Assembly (NCBI RefSeq): GCF_003051105.1
Contig: NZ_QAOO01000003.1
Coordinates: 62,001 to 126,000 of the forward strand
DNA: 64,000 bases
Reading direction: 5' to 3'
Origin: Nitrosomonas nitrosa
Lineage (GTDB): Bacteria; Pseudomonadota; Gammaproteobacteria; Burkholderiales; Nitrosomonadaceae
Program-made: the position numbers and the translations under genes
Shown: piece by piece, positions 37,902 to 46,809 of the stretch
Layout of the letters: every line of letters begins with the position of its first letter
Numbering within the stretch: position 1 is the stretch's first letter
The notes under the pieces: generated by a model
Seen by the model: only the letters and a program-made list of their open reading frames with translations
Databases searched by the model: none
What the model was told of the DNA's origin: nothing

Positions 37902-40310
37902 ATGACGACAACGACACAGATCATGACCGAGGCCGACACTTGCCGAGAATTGGTCACGCCTAAGTTGGTCAATGCCGGATGGGGCTGCGCGCCACACGTG
38001 ATCGGCGAGCAGCGCACCTTCACCAATGGCCGCATCATTGTCACTGGCGGTCGCGTGCGTCGTGGCAAGCAGAAACGTGCGGACTATGTGCTGTACTACC
38101 GGCGTGACTACCCACTGGCCGTCGTGGAGGCAAAGGAACTGAGGTTACCAGCAGAGACCGGGGTGCAACAGGTCAAGGACTATGCCGAAATTCTTGGTCT
38201 AAAATTCGCCTATGCCACCAACGGCCATCGCATTATTGAGATCGACTATACCACCGGCACCGAGCGCGAGGTGGATCGCTTCGCCACACCCGCCGAACTC
38301 TGGCAACGGCTGATTGCCGCCACCGCGCTGCCCGATCCGGCCACACCCCATTTGCTTGAATCGTTCAATCTGATCTCGGGTAAGGTGCCGCGCTACTATC
38401 AACAAATCGCGATCAACCGCGTGATCGAGGCCATTCTGCTCGGCCAGAAGCGCGTGCTCGTCACCCTGGCCACCGGCACTGGCAAAACTTGCGTGGCGTT
38501 TCAGCTTTGCTGGAAATTGTGGAACAGCCGCTGGAACCGCACTGGCGAATACCGACGGCCGAAGATTCTATTCCTGGCCGATCGCAACATTTTGGTAGAT
38601 GATCCGATGGCCAAGATGTTCGCACCGTTTGGCGACGCCCGCCACAAGATCGCTGGTGGTGACGTGAGCCAGAGCCGGGACATGTACTTCGGCATCTATC
38701 AGGCGCTGTTCACCGCCAACGAAGAAGTGTTCCGTCAGTATCGCCCCGACTTCTTCGATCTGATCATCATCGACGAATGCCATCGTGGCTCCAGCCGCAA
38801 CGACAGCAACTGGCGCGAGGTGCTCGACTATTTCTCGCCCGCCGTGCAGTTCGGCATGACCGCCACGCCGCTGCGCGAAGAATCGCGTGACAGCTACGAA
38901 TACTTCGGCAACCCGGTCTACACCTACAGTTTGCGCCAGGGCATTGAGGACGGCTTTCTCGCCCCCTATCGGGTTCATCGTGTCATCACCACCGTGGATG
39001 CCGCTGGTTGGCGGCCATCCAAGGATGAGCTCGACCGCTTTGGCCGCCCTGTGCCGGATGACGAGTACCAAACCAAGGACTTCGAACGGGTCATCGTACT
39101 ACGCGCGCGCACCAAGGCAATTGCGAAGCACCTTGCCGACTTCCTCAAAGGCACTGACCGCTTCGCTAAGACCATCGTGTTCTGCGTCGATCAGGAGCAT
39201 GCGGCCGAAATGCGCCAGGAACTGGTCAATCTTAGTAGTGATCTAGTCAAGCAATACCCCGATTACGTCTGCCGCGTTACCGCCGATGAAGGTACCATTG
39301 GCCTAACCCATCTCGCCTACTTTCAGAACGTGGACAAACCTACGCCGGTGATCCTCACTACTTCACAACTGTTGACCACCGGCGTCGATGCCGAGATGGT
39401 CAAGAACGTGGTGTTGGCGCGCGTGGTCGGCTCACGCTCCGAGTTCAAACAGATCATCGGGCGCGGCACCCGGCTGAGGGTCGACTACGGCAAGGAATAC
39501 TTCAACATCATCGACTTCACCGGCACTGCTACCCGGCACTTTGCCGATCCGGATTTCGATGGAGAGCCGGCACGCATCGAAGAAGTAACGATCGATGAAT
39601 TGGGTGATCAGATCAGCGCAACGTCGACTGAGCTCGAGACGCCATCCGAAGAGCAGGCGGTGGAGTATGAGGTGCCTGAAGAGCAGATCGGGCTGGGGGG
39701 TGCCGGTATCTCCATTAATGAACCACCTCTGGAACCGCGCAAGTTCTATATCGACGGCGGCGACGTCGAGGTGATCGGTCATCTGGTCTACGACCTCGAT
39801 ACCGACGGCAAGAAGCTTCAGGTGGTCAAGTACACCGAATATTCTGGCCGCACCGTTCGCACCCTGTACCCGACCCGCGATGCGCTGCAATCCGCCTGGG
39901 CCAATTCCAATACCCGCGCCGAGGTGCTACGTGAGCTGACCGAGCGTGGCATCAGCTTCGAGGAGCTGGCAGCCAGCGCCGACCAGTCGGACGCCGACCC
40001 ATTCGATCTGTTATGCCATCTGGCCTGGAATGCGCCGCTGCTCACTCGTCGCCAACGCGCTGAACAAGCCAGGAAGGCAGCGCAGGATCTGTTCGGCCAG
40101 TACGGCGATGCTGCCCGCGAAATCCTCGCGCTGCTGCTCGATAAATATATCGAGCGCGGCATTATCCAGTTCAATGCCCTGTCCGAACTGATGAAGGTGC
40201 AACCTTTCGACCGCTTCGGCAGCCCCACCGAGATTGCCACCCGGCATTTTGGTGGCATCAAACCCTTCAAGGAAGCCGTTTCGCGCCTGCAGACGGCCCT
40301 TTACCAATGA
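37902..40310 (+). CDS. hsdR: Type I restriction enzyme R (endonuclease/translocase) subunit, EcoEI-like
   Basis: About 802 residues from ATG 37902, with AGGTAG upstream; an in-frame start at 37779 would add 41 unlikely residues. The N-terminal nuclease site is D61 with E76-A-K78 (DYVLYYRRDYPLAVVEAKEL). The motor has LATGTGKTCVAFQ near residue 190, the DEAD-like IIIDECHRGSSR near 290, FGMTATPLREES, and QIIGRGTRLRVDYG. The C-terminal EcoEI-type helical domain is present. It translocates DNA and cuts unmodified DNA with HsdM and HsdS. Confidence 0.95.
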   Translation: MTTTTQIMTEADTCRELVTPKLVNAGWGCAPHVIGEQRTFTNGRIIVTGGRVRRGKQKRADYVLYYRRDYPLAVVEAKELRLPAETGVQQVKDYAEILGLKFAYATNGHRIIEIDYTTGTEREVDRFATPAELWQRLIAATALPDPATPHLLESFNLISGKVPRYYQQIAINRVIEAILLGQKRVLVTLATGTGKTCVAFQLCWKLWNSRWNRTGEYRRPKILFLADRNILVDDPMAKMFAPFGDARHKIAGGDVSQSRDMYFGIYQALFTANEEVFRQYRPDFFDLIIIDECHRGSSRNDSNWREVLDYFSPAVQFGMTATPLREESRDSYEYFGNPVYTYSLRQGIEDGFLAPYRVHRVITTVDAAGWRPSKDELDRFGRPVPDDEYQTKDFERVIVLRARTKAIAKHLADFLKGTDRFAKTIVFCVDQEHAAEMRQELVNLSSDLVKQYPDYVCRVTADEGTIGLTHLAYFQNVDKPTPVILTTSQLLTTGVDAEMVKNVVLARVVGSRSEFKQIIGRGTRLRVDYGKEYFNIIDFTGTATRHFADPDFDGEPARIEEVTIDELGDQISATSTELETPSEEQAVEYEVPEEQIGLGGAGISINEPPLEPRKFYIDGGDVEVIGHLVYDLDTDGKKLQVVKYTEYSGRTVRTLYPTRDALQSAWANSNTRAEVLRELTERGISFEELAASADQSDADPFDLLCHLAWNAPLLTRRQRAEQARKAAQDLFGQYGDAAREILALLLDKYIERGIIQFNALSELMKVQPFDRFGSPTEIATRHFGGIKPFKEAVSRLQTALYQ

Positions 40311-40324
40311 CGCGACATTTCTGA

Positions 40325-42121
40325 ATGACCGCAACCGAAAAGAAAATTAGAACCAAACGTGCCAAGGCACCGCTGACAACGCGCGACAACCTGTCGGCGC
40401 TGATCGGCAGCGCCCGCAAGATCTTGCGCAAGGATAAGGGCCTAAACGGCGACGTTGACCGTCTGCCACTGCTCACCTGGGTGATGTTCCTCAAGTTCCT
40501 CGACGATCTCGAAGTCGTGCATGAGGAAGAAGCAGAGCTCGACGGCAAGCCCTACCAACCCATCATCGAATCCCCCTACCGCTGGCGCGACTGGGCTGCG
40601 CGCGAGGATGGCCTTACCGGCGACGAACTACTGGCTTTCATCAACCAGGACGAATGCCATCGTGCCGACGGCTCACGCGGCGCGGGCCTGTTCGCTTATC
40701 TGCGCGGACTGGCTGGCAGCGGCGAGAGAGGTAGCCAGCGCGAGGTTATCGCCAACGTCTATCGTGGTGTACAGAACCGCATGGTCAGCGGCTATCTGCT
40801 GCGTGACATTATCAACAAGATCAACAGTATCCACTTCAGCTCAAGCGAAGATATCCATACCCTCTCGCACCTGTACGAATCGATGTTGCGTGAGATGCGC
40901 GACGCTGCCGGCGACTCCGGCGAGTTCTACACTCCGCGCCCCGTGGTGCGCTTCATGGTGCAGGTGACCGACCCGCGCCTGGGTGAAACAGTGCTCGATC
41001 CGGCATGCGGTACCGGCGGGTTTCTAGTGGAAGCCTATGGCCATATTGCCCGGCAGGTGACCAACCCGGACCAGCGCCGCACCCTGCAGCGCGATACCCT
41101 GTTCGGCCAGGAGGCCAAGCCGCTGCCCTACATGCTGGCGCAGATGAACCTGCTGCTGCACGGGCTGGAAGCCCCGCAGATCGCCTATGGCAATACGCTG
41201 GAACGGCGCATCACCGAGATCGGCCACAGCGATCGGGTGGACGTGATCCTCACCAACCCGCCCTTCGGCGGCGAGGAAGAAGTCGGCATCAAGGTCAACT
41301 TTCCGGCCAACATGCAGACGGCGGAAACCGCGCTGCTGTTCCTGCAATACATCATGCGCAAGCTTCGCTATGCTGGCCATGGCGCCGACCAGGGCGGCCG
41401 CGCCGCCGTGGTGGTACCCAACGGCACCCTGTTCGGCGATGGCGTCTGCGCCGTCATCAAAGAGGAGATGCTGAAGGAGTTCAATCTCCACACCATTGTG
41501 CGCCTGCCGCAGGGCGTGTTCGCACCCTACACCGATATACCGGCCAATCTGCTGTTCTTCCAGCGCGGCGGCCCCACCGATACCCTCTGGTACTACGAAC
41601 TGCCCCAGCCCGAAGGCCGTAAGAAGTACAGCAAGACCGCGCCGCTGCCCTTCGAGGCCTTCCAGCCGGTGCTCGACTGGTGGAACCACCGCGAAGAAGG
41701 CCCGCAGGCCTGGCGGGTGGAATTCGCCGATAAGCGCACCGCCGCCATCGATGCTGCCACGCCACATTGGCAACGGGCGGAAACCGAGCGCGCCAACGCA
41801 CTGGCCCTGGGCAAGCCCATTCGAGAGCTGGAGCAGGCCATCAGCAACGCGACCAATGGCGATAAGGCTACCTTGCAGGTGCAATTGCGCGAGCTGAAGA
41901 CCAAGCAGCAAGCCCATGAGACCGCCGCCAAGGCCTCGCAGGCCGAGGGCGATGCGCTCTACTGGCCGATCTACAACCTCGACCTGAAGAGCCCGCACGC
42001 CGCCGGTGGGCTGGAACACGCCAACCCGAAGGATCTGGTCGCCGCCATGCGTGCGGGTGAAGAGGATGTGCTGCGCCTGATCGGCGAGATCGAAGCGCTG
42101 GTGGCTGAGGTGCAGGAATGA
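40325..42121 (+). CDS. hsdM: Type I DNA methyltransferase M subunit
   Basis: This 598-residue N6-adenine methyltransferase has an N-terminal helical HsdM domain (RDNLSALIGSARKILRKDKG). SAM-binding motif I is DPACGTGGFLVEAYGH near residue 225, and catalytic motif IV is LTNPPFGGEEE near residue 310 (NPPF type). GEFYTPRPVVRFMVQ precedes motif I. The C-terminal coiled stretch (LRELKTKQQAHETAAKASQ) contacts HsdS. It starts 14 bases after hsdR and its stop overlaps the hsdS start (ATGA). Confidence 0.96.
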   Translation: MTATEKKIRTKRAKAPLTTRDNLSALIGSARKILRKDKGLNGDVDRLPLLTWVMFLKFLDDLEVVHEEEAELDGKPYQPIIESPYRWRDWAAREDGLTGDELLAFINQDECHRADGSRGAGLFAYLRGLAGSGERGSQREVIANVYRGVQNRMVSGYLLRDIINKINSIHFSSSEDIHTLSHLYESMLREMRDAAGDSGEFYTPRPVVRFMVQVTDPRLGETVLDPACGTGGFLVEAYGHIARQVTNPDQRRTLQRDTLFGQEAKPLPYMLAQMNLLLHGLEAPQIAYGNTLERRITEIGHSDRVDVILTNPPFGGEEEVGIKVNFPANMQTAETALLFLQYIMRKLRYAGHGADQGGRAAVVVPNGTLFGDGVCAVIKEEMLKEFNLHTIVRLPQGVFAPYTDIPANLLFFQRGGPTDTLWYYELPQPEGRKKYSKTAPLPFEAFQPVLDWWNHREEGPQAWRVEFADKRTAAIDAATPHWQRAETERANALALGKPIRELEQAISNATNGDKATLQVQLRELKTKQQAHETAAKASQAEGDALYWPIYNLDLKSPHAAGGLEHANPKDLVAAMRAGEEDVLRLIGEIEALVAEVQE

Positions 42122-43257
42122 GGCAGTGGCCGAAGGTTGCGTTGGGCTATGTGCTCTGTCGATCCAGCGAGCCTGCGGTGTGTACTCCGGACGCCGAATA
42201 CGATGAAGTCACTATCAGACTTTGGGGTAAGGGTGTCATCAGCCGCGGTAAGGTTCGTCGTGCAGATGTGACAACACCACGACGGGTGGTGCGTGCCAAT
42301 CAGTTGATCCTTTCCAAGATTGATGCCCGCAACGGCGCGATCGGGCTGATCCCACAAGAGCTCGATGGCGCCATCGTCAGCAACGACTTTCCTTCTTTCG
42401 AGTTTGCCGACAGCAAGCAACTTGACCCGGTGTTCATGGGATGGATGGTGCGCTCCCGGTACTTCGTTGAACTGTGCAAAGCGGCCAGTGAAGGCACGAC
42501 CAACCGTATGCGCATCAAGGAAGATCGGTTTCTCGCACAAGAGATTCCCCTGCCGCCGCTGCCAGAACAGCAAGCCATCGTCAGCCGACTCGACACGCTC
42601 GACGACAAGGTTCGGCAGGTGAACGAACACCTCGACGCCATCGAGCACAACGCCGATCGTCTGCTCGCGGTGCGCTTCCGTGATGCCATTGCCGATGCGC
42701 CCATGCGACCGATGGCGGAGGTGGCGCCGCTAGTGCGGCGCGAGGCAACCATCGAGTTGGAAGGCAGCTATCCCGAGCTGGGTATCCGCTCCTTTGGGAA
42801 CGGCACGTTCCACAAGCCCCCACTCTCTGGCGCCGACGTGGGCACCAAGAGGCTTTTCAGTATCGAACCGGGAGATTTGCTCTTCTCCAACGTGTTTGCC
42901 TGGGAGGGCGCCATTGCAGTTGCCCAACCGGAGGACGCGGGCCGTTTCGGGTCGCATCGTTTCATCACCTGTCGCGTTGATCCCAATATCACCTCGCCGG
43001 AGTTCCTGCGCTACTATTTTCTGACCGATGCTGGCCTGGAAAAGATTGGCAAGGCATCACCGGGCGGGGCTGGCCGTAACCGAACACTGGGCCTTGAGAA
43101 GCTGATGGCTATTCAAATCCCGGTTCCATCGTTTTCAACACAGCAGGCTTTCGATACCCTGCAGGCCAAGGTGGCAAAACTCAAAGCCCGACACGCCACC
43201 ATCCACCAAGCAAACGACGCACTGATCCCAGCGACGCTGGAACGGGTGTTCTCATGA
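42118..43257 (+). CDS. hsdS: Type I specificity S subunit
   Basis: This 379-residue protein has two target-recognition halves. The first ends in the conserved spacer IPLPPLPEQQAIVSRLDTLD followed by a long helix to about residue 195. The second runs from PMRPMAEVAPLVRREATIEL to a second helix, FDTLQAKVAKLKARHATIHQ. The paired TRD-helix plan means a bipartite DNA target, which cannot be predicted here. It starts within the hsdM stop codon (ATGA) and ends 22 bases before the OLD-family gene. Confidence 0.93.
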   Translation: MRQWPKVALGYVLCRSSEPAVCTPDAEYDEVTIRLWGKGVISRGKVRRADVTTPRRVVRANQLILSKIDARNGAIGLIPQELDGAIVSNDFPSFEFADSKQLDPVFMGWMVRSRYFVELCKAASEGTTNRMRIKEDRFLAQEIPLPPLPEQQAIVSRLDTLDDKVRQVNEHLDAIEHNADRLLAVRFRDAIADAPMRPMAEVAPLVRREATIELEGSYPELGIRSFGNGTFHKPPLSGADVGTKRLFSIEPGDLLFSNVFAWEGAIAVAQPEDAGRFGSHRFITCRVDPNITSPEFLRYYFLTDAGLEKIGKASPGGAGRNRTLGLEKLMAIQIPVPSFSTQQAFDTLQAKVAKLKARHATIHQANDALIPATLERVFS

Positions 43258-43279
43258 CCAATCTGGAGGATAGCGCCCC

Positions 43280-45112
43280 ATGAAAGTCGTTCGATTGACA
43301 ATCAACGGATTCCGGGGCATACGTTCGGCAGATGTCGTTTTGGGAGATCATTCAGTTCTCGTCGGCCCTAATAATTCCGGCAAGACCACGATCATCGAGG
43401 CGCTGGCACTGTTATTCGGGCGTGACAAGTTGGTGCGTCGCCTGACCGAACACGATTTCTACGGCAGCGAGCCTGATGCAACCGCACGCATTCTGTGCAT
43501 TGCTACCGTATCAGGCTTTACAACCAATGATCCGCAGCATTACCCCTCGTGGTTCAATCTCGAGCGTGGCGTTGAAAAATGGCTCGACCCCAACACCAAA
43601 ACTCTGAGTGCCGCGCTGGATCAGCAACATACGGACCTGGCAGTTCAGATCGGCTTTGCTGCACGTTTCGATCTTGATGAACTGGAAGCTGAGACGATCC
43701 GGTTTTTCGTAGACGATGAAGCGACGTTAGGTGACCCGTTTGCGGAAAATGCCCATCTACGCCCCATCCCTGCAAAGGCGTTGCAGGAACTCGGCTTCTT
43801 CCTGGTTCCGGCATCACGCACATGGGATCGCTGGATTTCCTTTTCCTCTGAGTTGTTCCGCCGTGTGGTAGCGACACTCGGGGGTATACCCGCGGAAACT
43901 GTGCGAGCAGAGCGGCAGAGGCTCTGGAAACCGCCGGAAGGCACGCAGCTCGAAGACCAGGATGGGCTTTCCGAGATCATCAGCTCAGCCAATAACGAAT
44001 TGCGCGGGCTCATATCGAACGCCCCTAGACTCCAACTACGCCTGACCTCAACCGACAGCGAATCCATTCTCGATACTATCGTGCCGCACTTCGTTCACGG
44101 AGAAGGGCCTGGCCTTCCCTCGCGACGGCATGGAACGGGCCTCGTTTCCCTTCAAAGTCTCTTGCTGCTCATGCAGTTCGGAAAGGCGCGGGCGGAAACA
44201 GGTCAGTCCTTTGTGCTGGCGGTTGAGGAACCGGAACTGCATATCCAGCCCTCGCAACAGAAGCGGCTGATCAACCGCCTCAATGCACTGTGCGACCAAA
44301 CGATTGTCACGACCCATTCGCCTATCGTGGCTGCGATGTTTCCGCCACCCGCCACGCTCTTCATTGAGACGCGCGAGGGTGTTTTGAACGCCAGGCCGCT
44401 GATGAATCCGGTGCCCGCGCAACCGACCAACCACCAGCAACATTTGTTGTACGCATGGCGGCAAAAGCTGGTAGCCGCGCTCATGCACGAATGCGTACTG
44501 ATCCCCGAAGGGGTTTCTGATGTGGCATGGCTTGAGGTGCTGCAAACTGCCCTTGAGCAGCATCAGGGTTGGGATAACGTACAAGAGAATACGCCGCTTT
44601 TCTCCACTTTCGTAGGCGTCGTGCCGACCATAGACGCTAAGATTGCCGATACATTTGCGCTGGTCAGCGCCGTTCACCCGCGGCTTTGCATCCTCGTAGA
44701 CGGGGACAATGATGGGCGTGGTTACTTCGATGCGGTGAAGGTCATCGATCCGCCGCCGCGCTGTGTAGTGTTGTGGCCGCAGGATTGGGCGATGGAGCAT
44801 GTGGTTTCGTGGATTGCGGGCGCAGATGAAGCAGCAATGCTGACAGCACTCGAAGTCGCGCTGGGTACTGCTTTCGCTGACCGTGCGGCGCTTGCCGCTC
44901 ATTTGCTCACCCAAAAATCCTACGCGCCGACCCATGAGAATGTCGCCGTAACCCTCATGGCCAATGCTGCGTGCCGGGCATGCGCCGCACAGTTGCTGGG
45001 CGCTTTGTGCGACGTGCTCCGCGATCCCGCGAGCGCGAAAACACCACTCTTTACTCGCATTGACGAGGACTCGACCGCTGACATGCATGTTTTCCGGTTT
45101 GCGCCGACATGA
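43280..45112 (+). CDS. OLD-family ATPase/TOPRIM nuclease (GajA-like)
   Basis: This 610-residue protein has an N-terminal ABC-type ATPase with Walker A GPNNSGKT at residues 29-36 and a combined signature/Walker B region AVEEPELHIQPSQQKRLI. TTHSPIVAAMF is the His-switch. The C-terminal TOPRIM domain has EGVSDVAW near residue 409 and the acidic DGDNDG motif near 473. This is the architecture of class 2 OLD nucleases, whose partner is a UvrD-like helicase, as in Gabija (GajA, about 578 residues). It lies 22 bases after hsdS, and its stop overlaps the next start (ATGA). Confidence 0.87.
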   Translation: MKVVRLTINGFRGIRSADVVLGDHSVLVGPNNSGKTTIIEALALLFGRDKLVRRLTEHDFYGSEPDATARILCIATVSGFTTNDPQHYPSWFNLERGVEKWLDPNTKTLSAALDQQHTDLAVQIGFAARFDLDELEAETIRFFVDDEATLGDPFAENAHLRPIPAKALQELGFFLVPASRTWDRWISFSSELFRRVVATLGGIPAETVRAERQRLWKPPEGTQLEDQDGLSEIISSANNELRGLISNAPRLQLRLTSTDSESILDTIVPHFVHGEGPGLPSRRHGTGLVSLQSLLLLMQFGKARAETGQSFVLAVEEPELHIQPSQQKRLINRLNALCDQTIVTTHSPIVAAMFPPPATLFIETREGVLNARPLMNPVPAQPTNHQQHLLYAWRQKLVAALMHECVLIPEGVSDVAWLEVLQTALEQHQGWDNVQENTPLFSTFVGVVPTIDAKIADTFALVSAVHPRLCILVDGDNDGRGYFDAVKVIDPPPRCVVLWPQDWAMEHVVSWIAGADEAAMLTALEVALGTAFADRAALAAHLLTQKSYAPTHENVAVTLMANAACRACAAQLLGALCDVLRDPASAKTPLFTRIDEDSTADMHVFRFAPT

Positions 45113-46446
45113 CATTCGATTTCTTCGAGGGTGCGGCGGGCACGGGCAAGACCTACAACCTCGTGAGCCGTGCGGGAGAACTCGTACTGGACGGGTCGCT
45201 GGGTGAAGGGCAGAAGCTCTTGGCGCTCACTTTCATGAATGGTGCGCGTCGCCGACTGGATGCGCGGCTGGGCGAGAACCCAACTTTCCGCAGGCGCTTT
45301 GATTGCCAGACCTTCGATGTGTTCGCCCGGACACTGGCCGCGCGGCGCAGGAGCTTGATTACGCCAGAACTGCAGGAGCAGGTCGCTACACTGAACGAAT
45401 TTGACGGGCCGTGCGCCTTGGCAGCCGGCCTTATGGAACATGAATCTGTCCGGCAATGGGTAGCAAGAAGCTTTCCATTAGTTCTGGTCGATGAAGCACA
45501 AGACCTCGACGAACACCGTATGTGCATACTTCAGGGACTTTCGCAATCCTGCCGGATCGTCGCGGCAGCAGACGCTTTTCAGTGTCTTTATGACGGTCGC
45601 GACACTGCGCCCCTTATGGGCTGGCTTGAAGGCGCTGGGCAGACCCACCGTCTCACTAAGGTCCAGCGCACGCAACAACAGGGTTTGCTGACCGCCGCCC
45701 TAGCCTTGCGCGAGGGCTGGGATGTGAAAGCGCCTCTCGCAGCCAAGGCGTACAAAAACAGGACGACATGGAACGGTGCGGGCTTCCGGCTTCTGGACGT
45801 GCCTGCGACAAATGCCAATCACGCACTTCTGGCATGGTCGATTGCGAATGAGATTGCGCAGCGCCAAGGCCCGGTCGTCATTCTCACCCCGGATGCGGGC
45901 AACGCGATTATCTGCGCCGCGCTCAACACCGTTCAGACGAAGCCGCATAAATGGAAGAAGACCGGAGCGACGTTCGGACCGTATGCGCTTGCGTGGGATC
46001 GTCACGACAACGAAGAAGCCGACGGCTTGCTGGGCGATATCGCCTTACCGGAGGCAGCGTCTTACGCCGATCTTCGCGCGCTTCTAACGCCTTTGGCTGG
46101 GCACGCCGCCATCGCGCAGGCCATCAACCGCATGGATCGCTTGCGTAGAGCGCACGGGCAAGCAGTTTTCACCGCCGCGAAAGTTACCGAGTTCGTCCGG
46201 GAGTCCGTGCGTAACCGTTTACGCCAGGGCTTTCGGCAGCAACACGGCCATCTTGCCATGACGATCCAGCGCGCCAAGAACCGCGAGTTTCCGAATGTCA
46301 TCGTACTGTGGCCGCACACCGCTACAGGCAGCGCGGAGCATTTGCGCAGGTTGCTCTACAACGCCATCACGCGAGCGCAAAACCATTGCACTGTCATTGT
46401 GCTCGGCCAAAACCGACTGAATACTCCGCCGTTTGCTCCCGCATGA
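45109..46446 (+). CDS. UvrD-like helicase (GajB-like)
   Basis: This compact 445-residue superfamily 1 helicase has Walker A GAAGTGKTYNL at residues 8-18, motif Ia LALTFMNGARRRLDARLG, DEAQ box LVLVDEAQDLDEH, a motif V-like TIQRAKNREFPNVIVLWPH and motif VI LLYNAITRAQNHCTVIVL. It lacks the large 1B/2B insertions of true UvrD, as GajB does. Paired by ATGA overlap with an OLD-TOPRIM gene, it is best read as the second component of a Gabija-type anti-phage pair. Similarity to a given Gabija subgroup cannot be judged by eye. Confidence 0.85.
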   Translation: MTFDFFEGAAGTGKTYNLVSRAGELVLDGSLGEGQKLLALTFMNGARRRLDARLGENPTFRRRFDCQTFDVFARTLAARRRSLITPELQEQVATLNEFDGPCALAAGLMEHESVRQWVARSFPLVLVDEAQDLDEHRMCILQGLSQSCRIVAAADAFQCLYDGRDTAPLMGWLEGAGQTHRLTKVQRTQQQGLLTAALALREGWDVKAPLAAKAYKNRTTWNGAGFRLLDVPATNANHALLAWSIANEIAQRQGPVVILTPDAGNAIICAALNTVQTKPHKWKKTGATFGPYALAWDRHDNEEADGLLGDIALPEAASYADLRALLTPLAGHAAIAQAINRMDRLRRAHGQAVFTAAKVTEFVRESVRNRLRQGFRQQHGHLAMTIQRAKNREFPNVIVLWPHTATGSAEHLRRLLYNAITRAQNHCTVIVLGQNRLNTPPFAPA

Positions 46447-46809
46447 TCCCCTCGGCACTGTCATGACGGAGACTAAGCGCCAGATGCCGTGGTGGTCAGC
46501 TATCGTCCTGCTCTCGAAGACCAGTATGCTAACATGAATTAGTAGCTGATAATCTTGGTGCAGTTAATGATGTATTCATCGCTCGAGTGTCAACTGCCGT
46601 ACTACGGAAGTTGTCACTCGATGCTTGGATGCCAACGGTTAATTTGATCAGCCAGCTATGATGTGTCAGGGAAAGCCGGTGTAAGTCGAAGCGGTTGTTT
46701 TATGCGAAATTTAGCCTTCGAAGAGAACCTCTGCGGATGATTTAAACATAAGGTACGAAGAGATTATCAAACCAATCGATCGGCAATATGATCTCTGATC
46801 AACGTCCCG
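46447..46809. other. 363-base gap at the right edge of the defence region
   Basis: Between the helicase stop and the tex stop (convergent). Apart from the hairpin at 46584-46620 no gene, tRNA or repeat was recognised. Confidence 0.5.
46584..46620 (+). terminator. Long hairpin after the defence operon
   Basis: CGAGTGTCAACT and AGTTGTCACTCG form a 12-base stem with one T-T mismatch, and the inside CCGT-act-ACGG is also paired. It begins 138 bases after the helicase stop. No T-run follows, so the role is inferred from position. Confidence 0.5.

Noticed and set aside
46661-46705. GGGAAAGCCGGTGTAAGTC resembles part of a cobalamin riboswitch
   Set aside because: Only this short block matches; the B12-box and the rest of the fold are absent, and the next gene start in either direction is not positioned for control by it.
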